A stretch of DNA of 64,000 nucleotides from Babylonia areolata (lineage: Eukaryota > Mollusca > Gastropoda > Neogastropoda > Buccinidae), in contig NC_134876.1 in assembly GCF_041734735.1 (NCBI RefSeq), forward strand, positions 25,571,252 to 25,635,251, in the 5' to 3' direction. A model generated the notes under the pieces. That model had not been told where the DNA came from and ran no database searches. It saw nothing but the letters and a program-made list of their open reading frames with translations. Positions 24,785-36,996 of the stretch are shown here, one piece after another (position 1 is the first letter of the stretch; every line of letters starts with the position of its first letter). The position numbers were made by a program, and so were the translations under genes.

Positions 24785-27700
24785 TGTGTGTGTCTGTGTG
24801 TGTGTGTCTGTGTGTGAGAGAGAGTTTGGTAGTGTGTTTGTGAATATGTTGTACTTGAACAGATGTATATTTATGTATAACAATTATCATAATAATAAAA
24901 AGATATTCGGTACAGCCAATCTAATGATACAGAAGCCCTGGGCGTTTACAATAAAAAATGCAATGACGTGTGCATACTGAAAACGCACAAATACACCCGC
25001 ACACACAGATCATCCTGTTCCAACTCCATCCCACAAACCCACACCCACTCCTCACAAGATGTAGACACGTACATGCGTGCACGCACACGCATCCTGATCG
25101 TTCAAGGCATATGAACATATTACGTTTAAAAATAGTAAAAACAATAGAGGTAAAAAACTTACTTGATTAAAACATAAAAGTGAAGACAAGGAGTTATTTA
25201 CTGATTTGAATGGCTGGAAATAAATGAGTTTTCAAAGAGGTTTTGAAAGACGGGCAAGAAACAGCATGGCAGACATGAAACGGGATTGAGTTCCATGCGG
25301 AAGCTGCCTGGAAAGAGAAAGTGCGTTTTCCATATGATCTGGTTTTCTAGGAGGGAATTTTTAAGAAATGGTCATCACCTGATGACCGGAGCTGGCGAGA
25401 TGGAGAGTAGTAATGCAGAAGCCAAGAAAAGTAAGAAGGAGACATGCCAATCATAAATTTTTAGCACAGGAGAGAGTGTTTATAATCTTTTCTTTTGTCA
25501 ATAGGTAGCCAGTGGAGAGGGAAGGAGAGGAGTAATATGAGCAGATTTGAGAGAGCGGAAGATAAGCCGTGCAGCATGGTTTTGGACTCTCTGAAGTCTG
25601 GAGAACAAGTAGTTGGGGCATCCAGCGATCAAAGAATTACAGTTGTCAAGCCTAGATAGGACCAGGGAACAGACGAGGGTTTTTGTGGCATCCTGAGACA
25701 GAAAGTGCCGTATAGAGCCTATTCTACGTAACTCAAGGCAACATATTTCACAGATCGAGGAAATCTGCCATTCAAAAGATAGAGTCTGGTCTAAGTAAAC
25801 ACCAAGGTTGCAAACAATTTTTTAAGTTGGAACATGTATGCATTATGTATGCATAATTTTTATTGTAAACACCAGAAGTTCCTTGTCTGGGAGGTGTGAT
25901 TATCAATCTGCAGTATTATTATTATTATTATTATTATCATCATCATTACTATGACTATCATTATTGTTATTATTATTATCATTATTATCATTATGCTTTC
26001 ATTACAACAGTAATCCCAAAGGTGACGTAGAGCCACCCCAAACACAGGTGAAAACAACTTACCCGCAGCCGACTCTGGATGAGTTGCAGAGGGTATGTTG
26101 CCGTGGTGGCGATGGCTTTGGCAATGGCTCCAATGACGAAGTACACCAACCCACTCAGTTCCTGCAAGGACAACAGATTCACTTTCAGTTTCAAGGTGGT
26201 GTCAAAGCACGCTGTCTGATCCATATACGCTACATCATTTATTTGCTTTAAAGATTTATGGTTAAAGAGGAGCAGGTGCATGACCTTTGCATTAACCAAA
26301 CATGCCTTGAGAGCTTAGCCTACACACACACACACACTAACACACACCAGCTCTCACAATCCCCACACACAAGCACACACACAGCAGCTGACACGACATA
26401 CACACATATGTATGCAAACACACGAGAAAAGAAATCAAGGCAATTTGTCATCTCTCTCTCTCTCTCTCTCTGTGTTTCTCTACCTATCTCATCAGTTGCC
26501 GTGTGTCAACTCACACGGGATGACAAGTTTTTTCCCTTGCTTTTCCCCACAGATGGCCCATTTGTAAGGTTTGGAAAAAATTTTTACAAAAAATACAAAA
26601 TACAGAGTAAGAAAATAAAACTTTCAGAACTGGTTTATTACATGTTGGGCTATTACATATATCAAAAATCAAAATTCTCATCTTATTTTTACAGTTTTGC
26701 CATTATATAGAAAATAATGCCAATTTTTCACCCCGAATCACCATACCCATGCTCGCTTTCTGCACTTTATTCACTTTCTTCTTCGTCATCATCCAGCTCT
26801 TCAATGTCAGACTCTTCAGTTTGTAGCATTTCGAGTACTTCGGCAACACTAAAACGTTGCCGTCACTGCCTTGTTTGCTCCTCAACATTTTGAGAAGAAC
26901 CCACTTTGCTGACAGACTGGCACGTGAGCAGACGACCGGTCGGTGACTTTGTCAGTGTGTGTGCAAGACGGGCCACACATGACAAGCTGGCCAATCATAC
27001 CATTCGGTTGTGGAGTGACCCACAATAGCGCACTCTGCTTGGCTAATCACAAAATCACATGTACAGCGCAAGATGGATTTTTATTTTTTGAAAATGCTAT
27101 TCCATTCCTTCGTCTGAAACCGACTACATTTTATGTAATAATGCCCATGCATTCCGTCATCTGGAGAGAGTTAAGATATCAAAATATGCTGAAGACAAGC
27201 ACACTGCACTTTGTCCCATTACTCTACATTTGCTGTGTATTGCACAGCTCCATGTAAAGGCAACTGTCCTAGACTACTGACATTCTTTTCCTTGTCTTTT
27301 ATCTTTTTGTGAGGAAATATAGCACAGAAGCTAAAACATTGCCTAACTTAACAAACTCTTTTACTGCCAAACTGCTGTGTGAAAAACACTCCACAGTGCC
27401 AAATATTTTTAGACTCAATGCTCTCAGTCGCACGATTCTATTCATGTCAAAACACTGTAGACTTCTTCATTTCAAAGTCGGTCAAGGGAGGAAGGTTAGT
27501 CAATTTCCTAATGCACGGGAAAGTTGGCTGCAGCTGTCAAGCTCTGTCACAACGTGAAAACAGTCTGTTTAACATGACCCCTATTTGGTGACTATAGTCA
27601 CTTATAGCCGAGAACTGTCTAGTTGACTAAGTTGCCTGTGGTGGTAAACTGTCTAGTTGACTAAAGCTGTCTGTGGTGGTGAACTGTCTAGTCGACTAAA

Positions 27701-30700
27701 GCTGCCTGTGGTGGTGAACTGTCTAGTTGACTAAAGCTGCCTGTGGTGCTGAACTGTCTAGTCGACTAAAGCTGCCTGTGGAGGTGAACTGTCTGGTCAA
27801 CTTGTCTGTGGTGGTGAACTGTCTAGTCGACTAAAGCTGTCTGTGGAGGTGAACTGTCTAGTCGACTAAAGCTGCCTGTGGTGGTGAACTGTCTAGTCGA
27901 CTAAAGCTGTCTGTGGAGGTGAACTGTCTGGTCAACTTGTCTGTGGTGGTGAACTGTCTAGTTGACTAAGTTGCCTGTGGCAGTGAACTGTCTGGTCAAC
28001 TTGTCTGTGGTGGTGAACTGTCTAGTTGACTAAAGTTGTCTGTGGTGGTGAACTGTCTAGTCAACTAAAGCTGCCTGTGGTGGTGAACTGTCTAGTCAAC
28101 TAAAGCTGTCTGTGGTGGTGAACTGTCTAGTCAACTAAAGCTGCCTGTGGTGGTGAACTGTCTAGTCAACTAAAGCTGTCTGTGGTGGTGAACTGTCTAG
28201 TCAACTAAAGCGGTCTGTGGTAGTGAACTGTCTAGTCAACTAAAGCGGTCTGTGGAGGTGAACTGTCTAGTTGACTAAAGCTGCCTGTGGCAGGAAAAGA
28301 GTTAAAGCCACTGCCCACTTACCGTTGTGTGGAAGAACTGCTGGAAGTAGCGTTTCAGTGACTCATACACCATGAACTGAATGGCAGGGTTGGCTGCCAG
28401 AAGAACAGAGGGGCCCGTCCCGTTCCACAGAGACCACACCCCCTCCGCCTGGATCATCTTCTGAAGACAATCTGCAAACAAAGAAGACAATCTGCAAACA
28501 AAGAAAGCAGCAAACAAAGAAAGAAGACAATCTGCAAACAAAGAAAGAAGACAATCTGCAAAGAAAGAAGCAAACAAACAAGACAATCTGCAAACAAACA
28601 AAGACAATCTGCAAACAAACAAATCCCTGATCATCATCTGAAGACAATCTGCAAACAAACAAAAAAGACAATCTGCAAACAAACAAATCCCTGATTATCA
28701 TCTGAAGACAATCAGCAAATTAAGAAATAACAAACAAACTTACATATCCTGTCTACATCATCTTCAAAAGCCAGTTGCTGAATGAATCAAGTCATCAAAA
28801 CAAATAATTTCTTTTCTGTAAGATCTGAAGTCAATTCCTGAACGTGCTGCATACAGAGCCTCAGTTTATCATCTCAAATGAATGACCAGACGCTCAGTTT
28901 AATTTTTCCAGATACTTTTCCTTCAAACATACTAACTTCCCCTGATTCATTTGTAACCTGCTGTTCAAATAGTCACATCCTTGGTGAAGTAAAGACCAAC
29001 AGTGCAGGTGAAACACCCCACAGCAACAAACAGGCTGTCCTTCTCAAAATTCTGAAGAACAATCAACTCTGATTTATAAGAGTGTACATGTGTATGACTG
29101 AAACCTGACTAAATGACACAAGAAATGAATGATGAGCACCCAAAGGCAGCTCTCAGCTCTACCCAGGTGGGCAGCCTGATGTGCAAATAACTCCATGTCT
29201 GTAAAGCACTCAGAATTTGGTCCCTGACCAAAGAGCTGCTACACAAGTATCAACTGGGAAAAAAAACCAACCCTTAATCACTACTGACACACTAATAACG
29301 TACTATGTAACACCTAAATAACAACAAAAAGATGACCAACAGATAAGTACTATCAGATACCTGTTGTTGTTTTTTTACATCAGAGCTGACAGCCCACAGT
29401 GAAGTAAATAAATACATACTGCTGACCCCAAAACCTCCAAGTATCTGAATATCTGTGGCAAAGAACTCTCATACATAGAAATATACTCTCAAACATATTA
29501 ATGGTGCCCCTAAAACACACTCTGCACACAAACATACTAATAGGAGGAGTTTGTATTATACTCCATGTTTGGTGTTAAATATACTTACCATGTCAAACTG
29601 ATGCAAACTAGGCCTATTGGTTTGCTCTGCTTGGCCAAATTTCGCGCGGCTAACGGTGAAAAGACGGGCCCACCCGCTCTCAGCCAATCAAACGCCTCTA
29701 AAAACTATAAGCGCTTAATCATTCCGTGGCCATGAACAAAAATGCCCCATGAGAACCACGGCGGAGACGCGGGGACGGACGGGCGGGCATTCGAGTTTGA
29801 CATGGTAAGTATATTTAACACCAAACATGGAGTATAATACAAACTCCTCCTTTTGGTGTCATATACTGTACCATGTCAAACTGATGCAGAATTTAAAGCA
29901 AATGGAGGAGGGCAACGCCTACTGGTTCATATGGGGAGCCCTTGTAACTGAGACGGCAGTGTTAGCCGCAACAAAGGAAATCCCCTTGGAACCGTCAGCC
30001 CTGGTCATACGGAAATTCCTGAGGTAGAAGTTGATGAAGGGATTCTCAGACCACCAGAAGGCTGCCTCCAAGACATGCTGCGTTGGCACTGAGTGCTGGA
30101 AAGCAGCCGAAGTAGCTATGGCCCGCACTTCGTGTGCTCTGGGATGAAGACAGCTGATATCCCTGTGTGCATGAGAGTAGGCTCTACGAATGACTTGGGA
30201 AACCTGGCGGGAAATGGTGCCTGCAGCGATGTCTTTCTTGTAATTCTCATTGAGGGAGATGAGCAGACACCTCTGAGAAGAACGCCTATGGCGAGACCTA
30301 TCCCAATAATATTTGAGACACCGAACAGGACAGGTGCCTATCCTCATCTTGGGCAAGAATATCAGACAAAGGTCTGACTCTCAGAGAGGGGGAAGGAACC
30401 TCAGGGTCTTGGTTCTTAGCCAGAAACTCTGGAAGGAAACGAATAGTGATGGAACCATCTCTGTGGAAGGCCAGATCTTGTGGCATTCCACTAAGCCCAT
30501 GCAGCTCACTTCTATGACTGCCTGTGGCCAGCCACAGAAGGAAAGTGGTCTTGAGGGTGAGGATGCCAAAAGGAATAGTCCCCAATGGTAGGAAGGGCTG
30601 TTTTCGAATGAAATCCAGCACCAGGAACAAGTCCCAGAGGGGCACTCTTCTGGGGTCTCTAGCTTCCTTCAGAGGGGCACCCCTAGCCACCTCTCTGAGC

Positions 30701-33700
30701 AGGCAATCCGCTTCCAAGGCGGAACCACCTAGCTGTTTGCAATGTGGTACAGAAGGCAGACCTGTACCCTCGCCCAGAACTAGCAGACAGGATGAACCGA
30801 GGAGCAGAGAGCCAGAAAGTTGGCCAGCTGCATGCTCGTAAGGTTCGTAGGGGTAATGCCCTGAGCTGTACACCACCGCAACCATTTCTTCCAGCGAAAG
30901 TCATACAAAGTCTCCGTTCCCTGCCTCCTTGCTCTGGTGACTATGGAGAGGAGGTCAGAGGAGGCACACCCCTGGGTCAGCACAGCCGACACAGAGGCCG
31001 ACCGAGGGGTCGAGGACTTCAATGGTGATGCTGACAGTTCCGACCGCACAGCAGCCATGCGTGCTGGTGGAGCAGTTGAGGATTGGAATGCGGAGTGCCT
31101 GAGCGAGGCTGCCTCAGCAGATGAGATTTGGTTTCAAGTTCCAGGGGTGGGAACATGTGTCAGGGACTGAAGGTCCGGAAACCAGGTCTGGACTGGCCAT
31201 TTCGGCGCAATGCGGATCAGCTGCGGGTGTTCCAATCTGTCTTTCCGTATCACCTTGGACAGAATTGGAAAGGGAGGAAACGCGGAGGCAATCAGACTGC
31301 TCCAATCTAGAGAGAGAGCATCCACTGCCCACGCTTCTGGGTCGGCAACCGAAGAGACGGAAGTGGGAAGTCTCTTGTTGAACAAGGTCCACCATCGGCC
31401 GAAACCACTGTTCCCACACCCCCTGAAGGCTGTCCTTGTCCAGGGTGCACTCTGTGCGTATGACACTCTTGGACCTGCTAAGAGCATCTGCCAAGAAGTT
31501 GGTTTTTCCTGCTCAGCGTCTCGCTGAAAGTGCAATGCCCTTGCTGTGGCACCAACGGAGGAGAGCCTCAGTCCGCATGGAGAGGTCTGCCGAGTGCGCT
31601 CCCCCCATTTGTTCACATAACATGCGACCGTCGTCTTGTCCGTGAACAAGCGGATGGTCTTGGCAGTAGCCTCCCCCATGAAGTGCAGGAGAGTCCTGCG
31701 AACTGCCTCCAGTTCCAGAACATTGATGTGGCACAGGCGCTCCTCCGGGGACCAAGTCCCTGCTGCATAGAGTGAGTCCATGTGGGCTCCCCAGCCCAGG
31801 GAGGAGGCGTCTGTGAAGAGTGCCACCTGAAGAGTAGGTGGGGCTAAGGGCACCCCCTGTGTCCGAAGGGGGGTGATTAACCACTCTGATGTCACCTCGA
31901 GGAACCACTCGCCCAGACATATCTGGGTATCCCATGGCTGAGTGCTCTGGGACTGGCGTAACCTCAGTGCCCTCTGGAGAGGGCGCTTGAGAACCCTGTC
32001 CAGGGGAATGAGAGGTGCCGTGGACTCCATCATGCCCAAGAGGGAAGAAAGTGTCCACGCTGTATCTTGGGAGGAGTGGCGCCAGTGGCTGAGGAGGCCT
32101 GCCAGATGGTCCCAGTGATCTGGCGCCAGAGAGACTATCATAGACCGCGTGTCGAATCTCATCCCTAAGAAGTCGAAGGACTAACGTGGGGACAGATCGC
32201 ATATCTGCTGGTCCATGAGGAAGCCCCGTTGGGAGCAAAGGTCTAGAAGTCTGGCCGTATGACTCCGGCACAGGGCCTGCGACTGGGCCAGGATAAGCAA
32301 GTCGTCCAGGTACACACAGAGACAAATGGATTCCGAGCGGACGATGGACACCAATTCCCGCAGCACCTTGGTAGACAGGAAAGGGGCAAGGGACAGACCA
32401 AATGGGAGGGCCGGGAACTGGAACCCCTTGTCCCTCCACACGAACCTCAGGTACCGACGGGATGCCGAATGGATGAGTATATGAAAATAAGCATCTTCCA
32501 GATCGATAGAGGTAGGCCAATCACCTTGTTGGATGGTCTCCCGAATCTGTGCCTGTGTGTCCCTCTTGAATTTGATTTTGGGGAGGAATTTGTTGAGGGG
32601 GGACAAGTCCAAAACTGGTCTCCACCCTCCCGAGACCTTTGGAATCACCAACAACCAGCCGTAAAAACCGGGGCCCGGGTCCGAGAGTTGAGATATAGCC
32701 CCATGAGGAGTGGGTGCGATATCTCTTTTTCTAGGACGCTCTCCTGCTCCGTCGAGCTGGGCACCTAAGGAGGAGGAGTGGATCTTAGAGGGGGGAGGTC
32801 CTCCACCCAAGACAGCATGTACCCAGACTCTAGCACCGACATAATCCCGTCGTTGAGTCCCAGAGCACACCACTGATGTGCATGCCGGGACAAGTTTCCT
32901 ACTTGGAGGGGCTGAACGACTGGTGGTGCTGAATCGGGGCCCAGTCATTGGGGGTGCTGCCTTCTGGCCTTGGGCATGGCCAGTCGGCTTGGACGGACAT
33001 AAGGTGGTTTATTCCTCTGACCCTGATTCAGCACACGCTGCCTTGACAGGCGGCGTGGTATATGGAGGGGCCCTGGTGGCCGGTCTCTTCAATGGCATAG
33101 AACCCTGGAGCCCATGAGAGGTGTGGGCCAAATATGAGGCCACCTCCCTGTTTGTCCCTGCCCTGTGGCTGACAAAATGGGGCGGGAACTGGCCGAAGAG
33201 GGAGTGCTGCTGTGCTGGCATGGACCGCAGGGCAGCCCTCTCCTCCACAGGAATGTTAGAGAGGCTGAAAATGGCATCACGCCGCGCTAGCACAGTACTG
33301 AAGTGAAGGCTGGTAGCTGTGTCTGCAGCTGCCGTGAGACCAGATGCTACCCTATTGCCAAAAGCGTGTAACCTCTGGTCAGTGAAGAGGCCCGGCGGGA
33401 CTGAGGAAGGAGACCCCTTGTCCTGATTAACCGGACACTGTTCCCACAGGTCATTGGCCCTGTGAAGGAACGTGTCGAAGGTGTACGCCGTGGAAACCTC
33501 GAGGGGGCAGCGGCGGGCCAATTTGTCCCACTTTGCTAATGTTTTAAAGTATAGGTTAGCTGAAGTGGGGAAGGTGGTGCGCTGTGAGACCAACATCCTG
33601 TCCTGTGCGGAGGGCTCTGCTCCGCTGTAGGCAGGGTGGTCCTGTGTGTACCAGGACCACACCCCTCCCTTGGAGGAATCTTAAAGAAACTTTCCCGGGG

Positions 33701-36700
33701 AAAAGGCGCCCGGGGCAGAGAGGGACTCCCTGCCTGGAGGAGGGATGGAAGCAGCACCCCTGACAGTGCGGGCTGGCTTATTAAGCCATACCTGCACCAT
33801 TTCTGGCACTCTGAGTTGCCTTGTGGTTCTGGAGTTAGAGTCACATGGCGTAAGGAGGGTCAAGGGTAACAAAGTAGCCTGAGGGACTGATTCGGCATAC
33901 GTGACCCTATTGGGGAGGGTCAGTTGGAGCTCGGCAAAGTCCGAGTTTGGTTCAGGCTGGTCCCTAGGGAGGCATGGGCTCAATCTGTCCCCCCTGGGAT
34001 GTGGGCGAAGAGTGTTCATCTGCTTGTTCGTCCTCATCCGAAGACAGGGGCTCCCACTCTTGTTCGCAGTCCATCCCCTGCTGGGTGCCATCCCAAGTGG
34101 ATGTACCCACTGGGGCGTCCTGTGAGCTGTGGTCAGCCCAGCGGGATGAGCTGGGACGATCCCGAGCCGGGACCATGGCCGCCACTGTTATGTCCTTGAC
34201 ACCTGAAGCGGGTGGGGAGCGTGTGGACCGTAGGTCCAACCATGCTTGGGATGGTGGGTGCCACACCTTTTCAGAGAGGGCGCCCCTGGATGCAAGAGTG
34301 ACCCACGAGTGCTGTGTGGGGACAAACACCCACTCATCTCACTGTAGGACCGAGGGCTGGGCAGGTGGGGACTGCCGGCTTCGCCGGGCCGAGTAGGGCC
34401 CTTGAGCAGCCGTCGGTCCTGACAAGGAGGCCGTTGTGACCGTGGAGGTCACCTGTGGGTTGACAGAGGCCCGATTTGTGGACAGAGTGGCAATATTGGT
34501 CGAGGAGCTCGACCTGACCGACAAGAAGTCGATCCCACTTGTCGGGGCTGTGTGTGTCACCCTGTGAGATGTGCTGGGTTGGGTCCGGTGGGGAGCGGAC
34601 AAGGGGCTGGCCCTTGGTGCTCCCGGCAACCCAGTGTGCACCCTAGGTGCACCCCAGTACGGGTAGAATGGGGGTAACCACCCGTGGGCACCAGCCATAC
34701 TGTGACCCGAACCCCAAGGGTCACTGGTGCGTTGACCTCCATGAAGGGAACAACCTGGCCAAGTCGGAGGGAGGTCAGGTCCGACTTGGGTGTCAGTCCC
34801 GCCCGAAGACGAGCGGGCTGACTGCCCGGAACCGCCTGACACGCACGGGCCTCCCCCAGCAGGGGAGACCGGCCGGATAGCGGGAAGACCTGCAGAGCAG
34901 GTTGCCACGCGCCCCGAATCCCCTCCCGTGGGGAGACTGGGGTGGCTTGGTCCGGGGTGGGCAAAGTAGAGATCCCCCCCCGGAACCAAATTTTTCTCCC
35001 CCCCCAAAAGGAGGTGGGGGAGGGGGGTCGACAGAGAAGGGAGGAGGGGGAACAACAATGGGGCACGTGAGGGCCGTCTCCGAGTGGGGACCCGGGTAAT
35101 GGCCGGGCGCGGCCTCCCCTTGGGAGTCCGCGCCTAGCTGCGAGTCCCCACAGCACGGAGATGACTTGCCATTCACCCTTCTCCCTGCCTCGCGCTGGGA
35201 CACCTCGGGAGGCGACGCTCGTACCTCTTTCCCCCCGGTCCCCTTCATGACCGTTTTACTGGTACGAACGTCGCCTCCGCGATCAGCGTCTAACGACGCA
35301 TCGCCGCGGTCCGTATCGGGAGGAATCATGAGCTCCGGGCCTGGGAGAGTCTCTTACCGAGTCTCAATCCCAGCATCATGATTCCCTGCCTTCGTGGTAT
35401 GGCACACGAGGCATGGAACCCGCGCTTAGGCACCCAGCGAAAATCCGACCCCCAACAGAGAAAGGAAAGACAGGATCGACTTAGAGGCAGAAAAAATCGA
35501 ACGAATCGAGGGTGCCGAGTCGAATCGAGTACACAGAATGTAAGAATACAATAAACACAAGCCGCATGCAACAAAATAAGGCCAAAAGGATACGCTGAAT
35601 AGCCGAAAAAAGCGTAAGACGAGACAGAGCGTAAACCTGACAAGATGGCGTGGAGAGCCTTGGCCAAAGGAATGGTTGAGCGCTTATAGTTTTTAGAGGC
35701 GTTTGATTGGCTGAGAGCGGGTGGGCCCGTCTTTTCACCGTTAGCCGCGCGAAATTTGGCCAAGCAGAGCAAACCAATAGGCCTAGTTTGCATCAGTTTG
35801 ACATGGTACAGTATATGACACCAAAACAAACACTCACCAAACTGCATATACTCAGACTGTGCAAACATACAGATCACACACACACATGTTCACACACAAG
35901 TGAACAGAAATCGCTGTTCATGGGGATGCGCGCGCGCGCGCACACACACACACACACTGGATAAACAGTGTCCACTGTTTTGCAAGACATTACTGTCTAT
36001 TGACACACAGATACACGCACTCGCACATGCACATGTGCACACACACACACTGAGCACTGCTTTCATTACTGTAACCATTTTGCCCTAGTATAGTTTTTAA
36101 GTACAGGAAAAACAAGATTGGCCTCATATCAAAACAAAGAAACGGGAATGGCCTGTACCTATGATTCAATTGGCCTCATGTCTAAACAAAGTAACAAAGA
36201 AAAGGGAATGGCCTGTACCTATGATTCCTTCATAGCGCTTGCTGGTGACCTTGTCATAGGCCTTGGTGTGCAGCTTGGCTCCCTGCAGCTTGAGGCGTGT
36301 GTTGGCCACCCACAGGGGTGTTGTCAGGAACACGTTCACCAGCCCTGCACACACACACACACACACGTCATGTCAACCCTGCACACACACACACACACGT
36401 CATGTCAACCCTGCACACACACACACACACACACACGTCATGTCAACCCTGCACACACACACACGTCAGGTCAACCCTACACACACACACGTCATGTCAA
36501 CCCTGCACACACACACACACACACATGTCACGTCAACCCTGCACACACACACACGTCACGTCAACCCTGCACACACACGTCACATCACGTCAACCCTACA
36601 CCCACTGGGGTGTTGTCAGGAACACGTTCACCAGCCCTGCACGCACACACCGTCATGTCAACCCCGCACACACACACGTCACGTCACCCTACACACACAC

Positions 36701-36965
36701 ATACACACACGTCATGTCAACCCTACACACACACACGTCACATCACGTCAACCCTACACCCACAGGGGGGTCGTCAGGAACACGTTCACCAGCCTTGCAC
36801 ACACACACACACACACACGTCACATCAACCCTACACACACAGGGGGGTCGTCAGGAACATGTTCACCAGCCCTGCACACACACACACACGTCAACTCTAC
36901 ATACACACGTCACATCAACCCCACCCCCTCCCCTCCCCATACACACAAACATCATGTCAACCCTG

Positions 36966-36996
<31 letters not shown>

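Larger units (their letters stand above)
29540..35826 (-). mobile_element. DIRS-type tyrosine-recombinase retroelement, fossil copy
   Basis: Family: DIRS-like (an LTR-kin order that uses a tyrosine recombinase). It lies in intron 5 of the carrier gene in the same orientation. Inverted terminal repeats are at about 29585-29730 and 35670-35812. An internal complementary region at about 29799-29893 matches the outer edges of both ends. Parts in coding order: leader, gag-like region (about 35060-33000), reverse transcriptase with RNase H (about 32950-31130) and tyrosine recombinase (about 31060-29919). The terminal repeats are nearly identical over more than 120 bp, so the insertion looks fairly recent. 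The copy appears broken, with roughly a handful of interruptions. Overlapping frames are normal for the family. Confidence 0.88.

Noticed and set aside
24391-24980. Cys/Val-rich membrane-like proteins
   Set aside because: Translation of a GT/CTGT microsatellite.
30093-34396. Plus-strand open frames across the DIRS-type fossil
   Set aside because: They are shadows opposite the element's own minus-strand coding regions in GC-rich DNA.
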